DNA from: Streptomyces qaidamensis
GTDB taxonomy: Bacteria; Actinomycetota; Actinomycetes; Streptomycetales; Streptomycetaceae
Assembly: GCF_001611795.1 (NCBI RefSeq)
Contig: NZ_CP015098.1
Location: 3,472,001 to 3,536,000, forward strand
Reading direction: 5' to 3'
DNA length: 64,000 bases
Positions 36,182 through 45,346 of the stretch are shown here, in pieces. Position numbers and translations under genes: made by a program. Within the stretch, counting starts at the first letter, position 1; every line of letters starts with the position of its first letter. The notes under the pieces are model-generated. The model saw only the letters and a program-made list of their open reading frames with translations, did not search any database and was not told the DNA's origin.

Positions 36182-37981
36182 CTACTTCATCCGCGTAGCC
36201 CACTCCTGCACCTTGGTGATCCGCTGGCGCAACTGCCCCGCCGTCGCCTCAGCCGCCGGAGGCCCCCCGCACACGCGCCGCAGCTCGGTGTGGATCACCC
36301 CGTGCGGCTTGCCGCTCTGGTGGACGTAGGCGCCGACCATCGTGTTGAGCTGCCGCCGCAGCTCCATCATCTCCTTGTGGGAGACGACCGGCCGCCGCTC
36401 GGCGGGCATTTCGAGCAGGTCGGCTTCCTCGTCCGGCTTCTTGCGGCTGTGCGCGATCTGCCGGGCCTGCCGCTTCTGCAGCAGCAGCTGCACCTGGTCG
36501 GGCTCCAGCAGTCCCGGGATGCCGAGGTAGTCCTGCTCCTCCTCGCTGCCCGGATGGGCCTGCATGCCGAACTCGGCGCCGTTGTACATGACCCGGTCGA
36601 AGACGGCCTCGGACTCCAGCGCCTCGAAGGAGAACTGCTCCTGCTCGCCGGTGTCCTCGTCCTGCTCCCGGTTCGCCTCGTCCATCTCCTTCTCGGACTC
36701 GGCGTACGGGTCCTCCTCGCCCTGCTTCTTGGGCTTGTCGAGAACGTGGTCGCGCTCGCGCTCCATCTCGTTGGCGAAGGAGAGCAGGTCGGGCACGGTC
36801 GGCAGGAACACCGAGGCGGTCTCGCCCCGCCGCCGCGACCGCACGAAACGCCCGACGGCCTGCGCGAAGAACAGCGGCGTCGAGATGGTCGTGGCGTACA
36901 CCCCGACCGCGAGCCGCGGCACGTCGACGCCCTCGGACACCATCCGCACCGCGACCATCCACCGGTCGTTGTTCGCGCTGAACTCGTCGATCCGCTCGGA
37001 GGCTCCGGAGTCGTCGGACAGCACGAGGGTCGCCTTGCTGCCGGTGATCTCCCGGATGAGCTTGGCGTACGCACGCGCCGAGTCCTGGTCGGAGGCGATG
37101 ACGAGGGCGCCCGCGTCCGGGATGGCCTTCCTGACCTCGGTCAGCCGCTGGTCGGCCGCCCGCAGCACGGCCGGCATCCACTCACCGCGCGGATCGAGCG
37201 CGGTCCGCCACGCCTGGCTGATGGCGTCCTTGGTCATGGGCTCGCCGAGCCGAGCCGCGATCTCGTCACCGGCCTTGGTGCGCCAGCGCATGTTGCCGCT
37301 GTAGGAGAGGAAGATGACGGGCCGGACGACGTTGTCGGCGAGGGCGTTGCCGTAGCCGTAGGTGTAGTCGGCCGCCGACCGCCGGATGCCGTCGTTGCCC
37401 TCCTCGTACGTCACGAAGGGGATGGGGTTCGTGTCGGACCGGAAGGGCGTACCGGTCAGGGCGAGCCTTCGGGTCGCGGGCTCGAAGGCCTCCAGGCAGG
37501 CCTCGCCCCAGGACTTGCTGTCACCGGCGTGGTGGATCTCGTCGAGGATGACGAGCGTCTTGCGCTGCTCCACGCGGTTGCGGTGCAGCATGGGCCGGAC
37601 GCCGACACCGGCGTACGTCACGGCGACGCCGTGGTACTCCCGGCCGAGCGGCCCGGCGCTGTACTCCGGGTCGAGCTTGATCCCTATGCGGGCGGCGGCC
37701 TCGGCCCACTGCTTCTTCAGGTGCTCGGTCGGGGCCACCACGGTCACCTGCTGCACCACGTGGTGGTGGAGCATCCAGGAGGCCAGCGTCAGCGCGAAGG
37801 TCGTCTTGCCGGCGCCGGGGGTGGCGACCGCCAGGAAGTCCCGGGGCTGCTCCTGGATGTACTTGTCCATCGCGCCCTGCTGCCAGGCCCGCAGCTTGCT
37901 GGCGGTGCCCCAGGGGGCGCGGCCGGGGAACGCCGGGGACAGGTGGTGCGAGGCGGAACTGGTGCCGGCGGTGGTAGTCAC
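36182..37981 (-). CDS. Superfamily II DNA/RNA helicase
   Basis: Helicase of 599 residues. Motif I ATPGAGKTTFAL, motif II ILDEIHHAGD (DEIH), TGTPFRSD (motif III-like), MVSEGVDVPRLAVGVYAT and QAVGRFVRSRR (motifs V and VI). A conserved actinobacterial family with a long acidic insert in the C-terminal part. GTG 37981 preferred because GGAG is close upstream. Precise role unknown; resembles DEAD/DEAH restriction- or repair-type helicases. Confidence 0.88.
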   Translation of the reverse strand: MTTTAGTSSASHHLSPAFPGRAPWGTASKLRAWQQGAMDKYIQEQPRDFLAVATPGAGKTTFALTLASWMLHHHVVQQVTVVAPTEHLKKQWAEAAARIGIKLDPEYSAGPLGREYHGVAVTYAGVGVRPMLHRNRVEQRKTLVILDEIHHAGDSKSWGEACLEAFEPATRRLALTGTPFRSDTNPIPFVTYEEGNDGIRRSAADYTYGYGNALADNVVRPVIFLSYSGNMRWRTKAGDEIAARLGEPMTKDAISQAWRTALDPRGEWMPAVLRAADQRLTEVRKAIPDAGALVIASDQDSARAYAKLIREITGSKATLVLSDDSGASERIDEFSANNDRWMVAVRMVSEGVDVPRLAVGVYATTISTPLFFAQAVGRFVRSRRRGETASVFLPTVPDLLSFANEMERERDHVLDKPKKQGEEDPYAESEKEMDEANREQDEDTGEQEQFSFEALESEAVFDRVMYNGAEFGMQAHPGSEEEQDYLGIPGLLEPDQVQLLLQKRQARQIAHSRKKPDEEADLLEMPAERRPVVSHKEMMELRRQLNTMVGAYVHQSGKPHGVIHTELRRVCGGPPAAEATAGQLRQRITKVQEWATRMK

Positions 37982-38156
37982 GGTCTCCGTTGGGGGTCGG
38001 GCGGCTCGTGCGAGGGAGCCTGACGGCTCGGCTACGTATGACAACCGGGCCACCCTACCGGCGCCCCGAGCCGGTCAAGGCGCGGACCGGGCCGGGTCAC
38101 CTGCGGGTGGGACCGACGTCACAGCGCGTACGGCCCCGCTCCGAGGCCCGCCGGTT

Positions 38157-39833
38157 CTACGGCCGGCGCTCCCGCAGCCGCGTCGACACCCAGGCCCCGG
38201 CCAGCGCCACCGCCGCCATCGGCAGGAACACCGCGGTGAAGGCGGCCGGGTGGGAGCCGGAGGTGTGGGTGGCCGAGTGGGTCACGGTGCCGCCGCCCAG
38301 CGCGGCGAAGGCGGCACCGCCCACGGACAGCAGGACGACGTTGGAGAGGCCGTCGGAGATCTGGAGGGCGGCGGAGTTGGTGCCGGCCTCCTCGGGGGCG
38401 GAGAGCTTGAGCAGGAGGACGCTCGTGGAGGAGATCACGAGCCCCATCCCGAAACAGCCGAAGGCCCAGGCGACGGCGACGGTCCAGACGGGCACGGAGT
38501 CGATCAGCACGCTCGGCGCCGCGGCGATGGCCGCCGCCACCAGCAGCATCCCGACGGTGGTCAGCCGCTCCCGGTACGGCTCCACCCGCGACCGCGACTG
38601 CACCCACGAGCCCAGCGCCCACGTCCCGCCGCCCGCGGCGAGCGAGAACCCGGCCAGCGTCGGACTGAGCCCGCGCTGCGTGACCAGCATCAGCGGCACG
38701 AACGACTCGGCGGCGATGAAGGACCCGGCGGCCACGCCGCGCAACAGCACGACGGACGGCAGGCCGCGCACCGCCCGGTACGTACCACGCGGGAGCAGCC
38801 CGAGCACGGCCGGCACGAGCAGGGCCACACCCACGGCACCGGGCAGGAGCGAGAGCGGGCGCAGGTCCTGGGCGGCGTACTGGAGCAGCCCGGCGCCCAG
38901 GGAGATGGCCAGGGCGAGCCGGATACGCCGACGGTCGAAGGAGGCGGGCGGGTTGTCGGGCGGGGCGGGCTGGTCGGTTGTCTGCGCGCGGCCTGCCGTG
39001 ACGGACCGGTCGTTGGTCCGCGCGGCGTCCGACGTGACGGGCCGGTCGGTTGTCTGTGCCGGGGCCGTTGTCCGCGCCGGGTCCGAGGTGACAGGTCGGT
39101 CCGCGAGGGCGGTCCGTTCCGCGGGGACGGGCAGGTCCGCCTGGGCGGGGCTCTCCGCCGCGGCGGACTTCGCGGCGGTCTGCCCCGCCGGCCCGGACGC
39201 CCGACGCCGTATCTGCGGCAGCGCGAGCGCGAGCGGGAAGACGACGAGCAGGGGTATCCCGACGAACACCCATCGCCACCCCAGCTGTTCGGCCACCGTG
39301 CCGGCGGCGAGCGGACCGACGATCGACGGCAGCACCCAACTCGCGGCGAACGCCGCCATGATGGCCGGCCGCAGCCGCTCCGGATAGGCCCGCCCGACGA
39401 CCACGTACAGCGCGACGATCACCAGCCCGCCGCCGAACCCCTGCACGGCCCGGCCCAGGATGAACACCCACATCGACCCGGCGGTGCCGGACAGCAGCAG
39501 CCCGGCGCCGAAGGAGGCGATGCCCGTCGTCAGCGGCCCGAGGGGGCCACGCCGGTCCGACCACTGCCCGGAGAGCACCATCCCGAACAGGCTGGTCGTG
39601 AAGTACCCGGAGAACGCGAACGCGTACAGCGACACCCCGTCCAGTTCCCGGGCCGCGACGGGCATCGCCGTCCCCACGGCGGTCGCCTCGAAGGCGATGA
39701 GCAGCACGACGGAGACGATCCCGACACTCAACGCCCGGTACGCCGCCCCCAGCACGCCTTCTTCCCGCTCGGCCACAAACGGCGGATCAACGGCTTCCTC
39801 GACATCGGCATCACGCGGCTTCGGGACGGTCAT
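38157..39833 (-). CDS. MFS transporter (drug exporter type)
   Basis: Major facilitator of 558 residues. Motif A-like GQWSDRRGPLGPLTTG, motif C-like region and 12-14 predicted helices place it in the drug:H+ antiporter group. The central cytoplasmic loop (about residues 230-300) contains an imperfect repeat of DRPVTSD-AR units rich in Thr/Ala, an insertion uncommon in the family. No regulator adjacent. Substrate unknown. Confidence 0.85.
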   Translation of the reverse strand: MTVPKPRDADVEEAVDPPFVAEREEGVLGAAYRALSVGIVSVVLLIAFEATAVGTAMPVAARELDGVSLYAFAFSGYFTTSLFGMVLSGQWSDRRGPLGPLTTGIASFGAGLLLSGTAGSMWVFILGRAVQGFGGGLVIVALYVVVGRAYPERLRPAIMAAFAASWVLPSIVGPLAAGTVAEQLGWRWVFVGIPLLVVFPLALALPQIRRRASGPAGQTAAKSAAAESPAQADLPVPAERTALADRPVTSDPARTTAPAQTTDRPVTSDAARTNDRSVTAGRAQTTDQPAPPDNPPASFDRRRIRLALAISLGAGLLQYAAQDLRPLSLLPGAVGVALLVPAVLGLLPRGTYRAVRGLPSVVLLRGVAAGSFIAAESFVPLMLVTQRGLSPTLAGFSLAAGGGTWALGSWVQSRSRVEPYRERLTTVGMLLVAAAIAAAPSVLIDSVPVWTVAVAWAFGCFGMGLVISSTSVLLLKLSAPEEAGTNSAALQISDGLSNVVLLSVGGAAFAALGGGTVTHSATHTSGSHPAAFTAVFLPMAAVALAGAWVSTRLRERRP

Positions 39834-40013
39834 GCCCGCCAGCGTAAGGTCCACACCCCACTTTGACCCCTGTCCCTGGACGGTCCCGGCCTGAGACCTT
39901 GGTCGTACGCCTCTTCTCGGCCGCCCCCTTCATGAACTGCGTATGGCAGTCACGTTGCAGCCCCCGCGATGCCCTTGAGCCTGGCTCCACCCCCGCCCTA
40001 CGGTCACCGCACC

Positions 40014-40113
40014 GGCCGTGTGCCCGAGTGGTTCAGGGGCTCGCCTGCGCTGCATCCATCAGCGAGCTCCGCTCGCGGGGGTGACGCGGGTCCGAATCCC
40101 GCCACGGCCTCCA
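40014..40113 (+). tRNA. tRNA-like gene, class II (Ser-like), abnormal anticodon loop
   Basis: Acceptor GGCCGTG/CACGGCC, Ser-type D arm CCCGAGTGGTTCAGGG, a variable-arm hairpin CTCCG/CGGGG and T arm GCGGG/CCCGC with loop TCCGAAT, then T plus encoded CCA. The canonical anticodon stem position GCTCGC/GCGAGC encloses a 17-base loop instead of 7, so no anticodon can be read. An alternative stem CGCTG/CAGCG with 7-base loop CATCCAT would give TCC but shifts the fold. It may be a pseudogene, or a tRNA with an insertion. Confidence 0.6.
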
Positions 40114-40187
40114 CAACGATGACCGGGCGAGCGCATGGACGGGGTGGTCCCCGGGCGCCGACCCGGTGGTGCCGAAGCAGCGCGGGA

Positions 40188-40856
40188 TCAGACTGCGGCG
40201 ATCCCTTGTGGCCCGGACGTCCAGGCCAGGATGTGAGGGACCGCTTCGCGCAGACTGGCGAAGTGGCGATGCACGCCCTCCACCGCCGCAGCGGCGTTCA
40301 CGCCCCATACCGTCATCCCGGCGTGTATCCCGGACCGCACTCCGGACGGGGCGTCCTCGATGACCAAGCAGTCTGCCGGCTGGGCACCGAGCCGTGCGGC
40401 AGCCTGCAGATAGGGCACAGGGGAGGGCTTGCCCTCTTCCACAGCGGCGGCGTCCACGATCACCTCCGGCACAGGCAGGCCCGTTCGCTCGAAACGGCCG
40501 CGCACCCGGTGCTCGTAGTTCGAGGTCACCAGCGCCCAGGCCCCCCGCGGCAGACCGTGCAGCAACTCCGACGCGCCGTGGAAAGCCGTATAGACGCCGG
40601 ACCGTACGTCCTCGTCCTCCAGCTCGTGCAGCAGGGCCAGGCACTCGCTCGGATCACGGTCGGCGGCGACCCGAGCGAACGTCTCCATCGGCCGTGTCCG
40701 CAGAGCCACCCGGTAGACGTCGTCCGCGTCCAGCCCGTAACGCCCCGCCCAGGTTTCCCAGACCCGGCGCTGGTTGCTCACCGCGTCGATCAAGGTGCCA
40801 TCGACATCGAACAGGACGTACTTCGTGCGGCCCGGCCGCCCAGGTTCACTGGTCAC
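40188..40856 (-). CDS. HAD family hydrolase
   Basis: Phosphatase/phosphoglucomutase-like protein of 222 residues. Motif I YVLFDVDGTLID with nucleophile Asp, motif II SNYEHRVR, motif III Lys in EEGKPSPVPYLQAA and motif IV VIEDAPSGVRSGIHAG. Resembles sugar-phosphatase or beta-phosphoglucomutase-like HADs. GTG 40856; the longer frame to 40979 adds unrelated sequence. Divergent from the alpha/beta hydrolase. Confidence 0.88.
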   Translation of the reverse strand: MTSEPGRPGRTKYVLFDVDGTLIDAVSNQRRVWETWAGRYGLDADDVYRVALRTRPMETFARVAADRDPSECLALLHELEDEDVRSGVYTAFHGASELLHGLPRGAWALVTSNYEHRVRGRFERTGLPVPEVIVDAAAVEEGKPSPVPYLQAAARLGAQPADCLVIEDAPSGVRSGIHAGMTVWGVNAAAAVEGVHRHFASLREAVPHILAWTSGPQGIAAV

Positions 40857-40996
40857 GCGTTGATCATGCCAGGCGGCCGGCAGACGATTCGGGGACAGCA
40901 ACGCCAGCCTGTATCGCCCGATGCCCGCCGCTCGGATCGCCGTCCGACACCCGGGGTGTTGCCCCTGACGCAGGGTCAACCCTCCAGCATGTCCGC

Positions 40997-41770
40997 ATGA
41001 CTGTGAGAAGCGACAGCGGCATCCAGTGCTTCACCGTTCGGCACGACGGTGTCGCCATCCCGGTGTCACGTGGCGGCCGGGGGCGCCCCCTGGTGCTGTG
41101 CCCGGGGCTGAACTGCACACAGGCCGACCTGCACGAGCTGGTCTCGCTGCTGCGGCGGGATCATGATGTTGTGACCTTCGATCTCCGGGGTCACGGTCTC
41201 GCCTCCCCCGCCGAGCGGTACTCCTTCGATGCCTTCCTGGGTGACCTCGTCGCCGTGATGGCGGAACTCGACCTGCCCTCGGCGCCGGTGCTCGTGGGCT
41301 ACTCCCTGGGCGCGGACCTGGCCGTGCACTTTGCGGCCGAGCGCCCCGGGACCGTCGCCGGGCTCGTGCTCATCGACGGGGCGAATCCGCTGCCGGAACC
41401 GTTCCTCACCGAGGCCGACCTCGCTGAGTTCCGGGCCATCGCAGAGGCTGAGGCGGCGCGTCACGCCTCGCTCACCGCCGAGGACATCGTCGGCCTGGGT
41501 CTTGAGATGGATGTGGTCCGGGGCCAGGTCCTCGACCGGTACCAAAGGATCGACCTGCCCGTGCACGTCATCGCGTCCACTGCGATCGCAGGCGACAGCA
41601 CCGAAGGGCGCGCCCCGCGGCACAACCGGCTGTGGCGTGCCGGCGTGGAGCGGCTCATACGCGAGCAGCCGCGCATCTCCGCGGACTGGATCGACGCCGA
41701 CCATGGGCTGGTCTTCACGCACGCCCCCGACGTCGCCGAGATCATCCGGAGCAGACTGGTCCCATGCTGA
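40997..41770 (+). CDS. Alpha/beta hydrolase
   Basis: Protein of 257 residues with the fold signatures RPLVLCPGLNCTQ, TFDLRGHGLAS, nucleophile elbow GYSLGADLA (Ser), and a late DADHGLVFTHAPDVAE with the catalytic His. Substrate unknown. It overlaps the MerR regulator by 7 bases, so the two form an operon and the regulator may respond to the hydrolase substrate or product. Confidence 0.88.
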   Translation: MTVRSDSGIQCFTVRHDGVAIPVSRGGRGRPLVLCPGLNCTQADLHELVSLLRRDHDVVTFDLRGHGLASPAERYSFDAFLGDLVAVMAELDLPSAPVLVGYSLGADLAVHFAAERPGTVAGLVLIDGANPLPEPFLTEADLAEFRAIAEAEAARHASLTAEDIVGLGLEMDVVRGQVLDRYQRIDLPVHVIASTAIAGDSTEGRAPRHNRLWRAGVERLIREQPRISADWIDADHGLVFTHAPDVAEIIRSRLVPC

Positions 41771-42606
41771 CCATCGGCGAGCTGGCGGCGTACGCCGGAG
41801 TCACCGTCCGCGCTGTGCGGCACTATCACACCAAGGGACTGCTGCCCGAGCCCGAGCGGGACCACGCCGGATACCGGCGGTACGACGCCGGTGCCGTGGT
41901 GGAGCTGCTGCGGATCCGTACCCTCGCCGAGGCCGGGGTCCCACTCGCGCGTGTGCGGGAGCTTCTCCAGGCCGGGGAGGAGGAGTTCGCCGCTGCTGTC
42001 GCGGACATCGACAGGAGGCTGGAGGCCGAGATCCAGGAGCGGCAGCGGCACCGTGAGCGAATCGCCCGGCTCGCTTCGGGGGACGGTCTGGCCCTCCCCT
42101 CCGATGTCGTCGCGTTCCTCGACCGGCTGCGAGCGCTCGGCGTCGACGAACGGATCGTCCAGGCCGAACGGGACGGCTGGATCCCGCTGGCGGCGCGCTC
42201 ACCCGGGCGGGTGACGGAGTGGATCGCGCGCAAGCAGGAGCAGATCACAGACCCGGAGCTCACCGGCTTCTACCTGCACTTGAGTGAGGCTCTCGAACGG
42301 GGTGACGACGACTCGTCGCTGATCGAGCTGGCCGACCAAGTGGCTGCCTACCTCACCAAGCTGGTCGACGAGCGGGGCGAGGAGTACCTCGGTGGCCCGG
42401 CCGATATCGAGCCGACGTTCGTCGAGCTGATGGACACGCTGGCATTCGACACCGTGCCGTCCGCCCGTCGGCTCATCGAGTTACTGAAAGAGCGGGGCTG
42501 GGACGGTTGGACCGCCCTCCACCGTGCGTCCGGTTCCCACCCGCCCCGCCCACCTCGTCCTGAAACGCCCGCGTCCAGTGCTGCCGACCTGACCTGCCCT
42601 CTCTGA
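41764..42606 (+). CDS. MerR-family regulator with a TTA codon
   Basis: Regulator of 280 residues. MerR winged helix LTIGELAAYAGVTVRAVRHY at 2-21 followed by RYDAGAVVELLRIRTLAEAG and a coiled-coil dimer helix; the rest is a long acidic helical domain of unknown ligand (FLDRLRALGVDERI...LVDERGEEYLGG). Codon 240 (42481-42483) is TTA, rare in Streptomyces, so translation should depend on bldA tRNA and developmental stage. Overlaps the hydrolase stop. Confidence 0.87.
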   Translation: MLTIGELAAYAGVTVRAVRHYHTKGLLPEPERDHAGYRRYDAGAVVELLRIRTLAEAGVPLARVRELLQAGEEEFAAAVADIDRRLEAEIQERQRHRERIARLASGDGLALPSDVVAFLDRLRALGVDERIVQAERDGWIPLAARSPGRVTEWIARKQEQITDPELTGFYLHLSEALERGDDDSSLIELADQVAAYLTKLVDERGEEYLGGPADIEPTFVELMDTLAFDTVPSARRLIELLKERGWDGWTALHRASGSHPPRPPRPETPASSAADLTCPL

Positions 42607-42723
42607 CACCCCGTCGGCCCCGGCAAACTCGTGCACAACCCCGAGCACCCCTCACGTGTCCAGGACATGACCGGTGGCCCACGCTCCGGTCGTTCGCCCC
42701 CTGTTTCGACGAGGAGAACCACC

Positions 42724-43950
42724 GTGCACCTCCGCCCCCCGGCAGCCGTCCTGGCCGCTGCCGTGATCGCCGTCGCCGGTCCCGCTGTCGCCGCGCCCGT
42801 GGCACACGCCGAGGAGGGGGCGCCCGAGCTGGTCGTGTCGGCCCTGCCGGCCGCGGCTCCCCAGCCGGGTGACGTGTACGACAAGTCCGTCACCCTCACC
42901 AACAAGGGCACGGCCGCCGTGGACGGGGTCACCTTCCGGGTGCGTCTGACGCGCGGGCTGGACTTCCCGGAGCAGGTGAAGGGCTGCACCTACTCGACCG
43001 TCAAGGACCAGGTCAGGCAGGCACTCTGCGAACTCGACACGGTCGTCGAGCCCGGTGCCTCCGTCACCACGCCCGTCCGGTTCAAGGCTCTGGACAACGC
43101 CCTGATGGAGGCCGTCGAGTACGGCACGAGCGCGAGCGGTGAGGCGCCGGGCGAGGGGTACGACGACAGCTACCGGCGGCTGACCCTGACCGCGGACAGC
43201 ACCGCCGACCTCGTAGCGGTCGGTGAGTCGACCGAGGCGCTGGCCGGCGAAGAGCAGTCGGTCACGGCGACCCTGCGCAACGACGGCCCCGGCTGGGTGC
43301 AGAACCAGGAGAGCGACGACCTTCCGGCGCTGCTGGTGCAGATCCCGCCGGGCACCGTGGCCGTCGGTGTGCCGAAGGACTGCGCGCCGTTCGGGATCGA
43401 CGGGCCGAGCGGCCCGCAGGGGACCACGGGCAAGCCCAAGTACGTGTGCTGGCCGCAGGACGCGACCCTCGACGTCGGTCAGTCCCTGGACTACACCTTC
43501 ACGCTGAAGATCAAGGAATCCGCGCAGGACACCAAGGGCGAGGTCAAGGCATCGTCCGTCTACGACATCGCCCCGAAGTACGACACGAACCGCGCCAACA
43601 ACACCGCCGTGATCAGCATCGACCTGCCGAGCGACTACGAGCCGGAGCCGAGCCCCTCGGACGGCGCAAACGGTGGTGCCGGCGACGGCAACGCCCCTGA
43701 GGGCCAGGCCGCCGGCGGCACGGGGGCCACGGCTTCCCCTTCGGCGTCGACCTCGACCGGCTCCACGACCGGTGGCTCCACGACCGGTGGCTCCACGGGC
43801 ACCACGACCGGCAGCACCACCGGCGGCAACCTCGCCTCCACCGGCTCCGACGGCACCCCGCTCCTCGCCGGTGCCGCTGCCGCCGCCGCGGTGATCGGTG
43901 GCGGCCTGGTGTTCGCCGTACGCCGCCGCAGCGCCGCCAAGTCCGCCTGA
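42724..43950 (+). CDS. LAxTG cell-wall-anchored surface protein
   Basis: Secreted protein of 408 residues: Sec signal peptide (first 29 residues, AHAEE cleavage region), two beta-sandwich-like repeats of the DUF11/CARDB kind (VYDKSVTLTNKGTAAVDGVTF, SVTATLRNDGPGW), a Gly/Thr/Ser-rich stalk with TTGGST repeats, then LASTG, a hydrophobic helix and a basic RRRSAAK tail. LAxTG is the sortase E signal in Streptomyces. GTG start behind GAGGAG. Role unknown, probably envelope or surface. Confidence 0.87.
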   Translation: MHLRPPAAVLAAAVIAVAGPAVAAPVAHAEEGAPELVVSALPAAAPQPGDVYDKSVTLTNKGTAAVDGVTFRVRLTRGLDFPEQVKGCTYSTVKDQVRQALCELDTVVEPGASVTTPVRFKALDNALMEAVEYGTSASGEAPGEGYDDSYRRLTLTADSTADLVAVGESTEALAGEEQSVTATLRNDGPGWVQNQESDDLPALLVQIPPGTVAVGVPKDCAPFGIDGPSGPQGTTGKPKYVCWPQDATLDVGQSLDYTFTLKIKESAQDTKGEVKASSVYDIAPKYDTNRANNTAVISIDLPSDYEPEPSPSDGANGGAGDGNAPEGQAAGGTGATASPSASTSTGSTTGGSTTGGSTGTTTGSTTGGNLASTGSDGTPLLAGAAAAAAVIGGGLVFAVRRRSAAKSA

Positions 43951-43961
43951 CGGCAGGGCCG

Positions 43962-45128
43962 TCAGAGCACCCCGCCCGCCTCGTCCTGGAACGCGTCCGT
44001 CCAGTAGTGACGGACCGTTCCGCCCGCGGTCACGCCGGTCGGGTCCACGGTCGACAGGACCTGGAGCATCGTCATGGCCAGCTGGTCGTAGGTGTCGGTC
44101 GTCAGCTCATGGGACGACAGGGCGTCTATCGCGCGCTCGCGGTGCAGCAGCCAGAGCGTGAAGGCGAGGGTCGACACGTCCGTGTTGAGCGGGTACAGCG
44201 TCGCCTCGGGTTCGCTCCAGTTCAGGACCGCGCCCGTCGCGCCGTCGACGACCAGGCTGTTGTCCTCGACCAGGTGGCCGAGGCGGATCAGGCGGTCGGT
44301 CCCGGCGGGGAGTTCGGCCGGGGCGCCGGTGTCGGCGTAGTACTCGGCGAGCGTCGCCAGGGGGACGTCCGTGTCCAGGGAGAAGACGTGGGCGTCCTCC
44401 GGCAGGCCCACCTCGCGCAGGAAGCGGCGGGTCGGTTCGTGCGTGAGGGTCGCGGGGAAGTCGACGTCCTCGAAGCGCGCGACCTTTCCGGGGCCGAACT
44501 CCTGGTCCAGGAGGCGGTGCGGGAGGTCCAGGGAGAGGCCGGACACGCCGCCCCGGCCCGCCACCAGGGACAGGGGGCGGATCAGTGCCGCCATCTTCCA
44601 GAACGGGGCCGGTTCGCCGTCCGCGCCGTCCCGGAACACCGCCAGCAGGTGCTGGGAGGCCTCCGCCACCGCCTTGGGGCCGAAGCGGCCCGCGTAGGAG
44701 GCGAACTGGCCGCGCAGACCCGCCAGTTCGTCCGTGGCCTCCGCGAAACGGACCAGCGTCCGCAGGGAGGGGGCCAGGGGGCGGCGGTCCATCAGGTCGG
44801 GGCGGTCGTGCAGGACGTACGTCGTCGAGATTTCGCCCGTCGCACCGTCGAGCAGGACCGACTCCGTCTCCAGGCCGGCGGGGCCCAGCAGTCCGCCTAT
44901 CACCAGCTGCTCGCGCAGCTCCGCCGCGAGACGGTCGTCCGGGTCGCCCGTCGAGTCGGCGACCGTGCGCAGGCCCTCGCGGCTCAGCTCCGCGAAGCTC
45001 AGCACGCCGCTGTCGCCGGGCAGTCCGGGGCCGGTCAGCCAGTGCCGCGTGGACGCGTGCGTCACCCACGGGTCCAGCTCGGACTCTGTCAGGGTGATCA
45101 CCGCGGAACCGGCGTCGGTCGTACTCAT
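43962..45128 (-). CDS. SUKH-4-like immunity-family protein, two domains
   Basis: Protein of 388 residues with two SUKH-4-like halves (LVIGGLLGPAGLETESVLLDGATGEIS and LIRLGHLVEDNSLVVDGATGAVLNWS share a pattern of a short start, then LDGATG or VDGATG). SUKH proteins usually neutralise nuclease toxins, but no toxin gene is nearby and the gene is alone, so it may be orphan immunity or a domesticated regulator. ATG 45128 used. Confidence 0.7.
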   Translation of the reverse strand: MSTTDAGSAVITLTESELDPWVTHASTRHWLTGPGLPGDSGVLSFAELSREGLRTVADSTGDPDDRLAAELREQLVIGGLLGPAGLETESVLLDGATGEISTTYVLHDRPDLMDRRPLAPSLRTLVRFAEATDELAGLRGQFASYAGRFGPKAVAEASQHLLAVFRDGADGEPAPFWKMAALIRPLSLVAGRGGVSGLSLDLPHRLLDQEFGPGKVARFEDVDFPATLTHEPTRRFLREVGLPEDAHVFSLDTDVPLATLAEYYADTGAPAELPAGTDRLIRLGHLVEDNSLVVDGATGAVLNWSEPEATLYPLNTDVSTLAFTLWLLHRERAIDALSSHELTTDTYDQLAMTMLQVLSTVDPTGVTAGGTVRHYWTDAFQDEAGGVL

Positions 45129-45346
45129 GGGCTCCCCCGCATGTGCTTGCTCACCGTCCCCTGGCGGAGCACGGCAGACCGCCCAGGCCCAGCCCGGCAG
45201 CCGTTCCCCACTGCCCAGAACAGTACGCCCCACCACTGACAACGCCCCGGAACAGCGACGCGCGCCCGGCGACCACGCCGCGTCACCTCACAAGACGCTC
45301 GGAGCACCCCCGCGCGTTCCCTTTCCGCGGAATCCCCGGAATCCCC

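Noticed and set aside
40014..40113. Selenocysteine tRNA
   Set aside because: Length is similar, but the acceptor is 7 bp, the T stem 5 bp and the D arm is Ser-like; no TCA anticodon can be placed in a 7-base loop.
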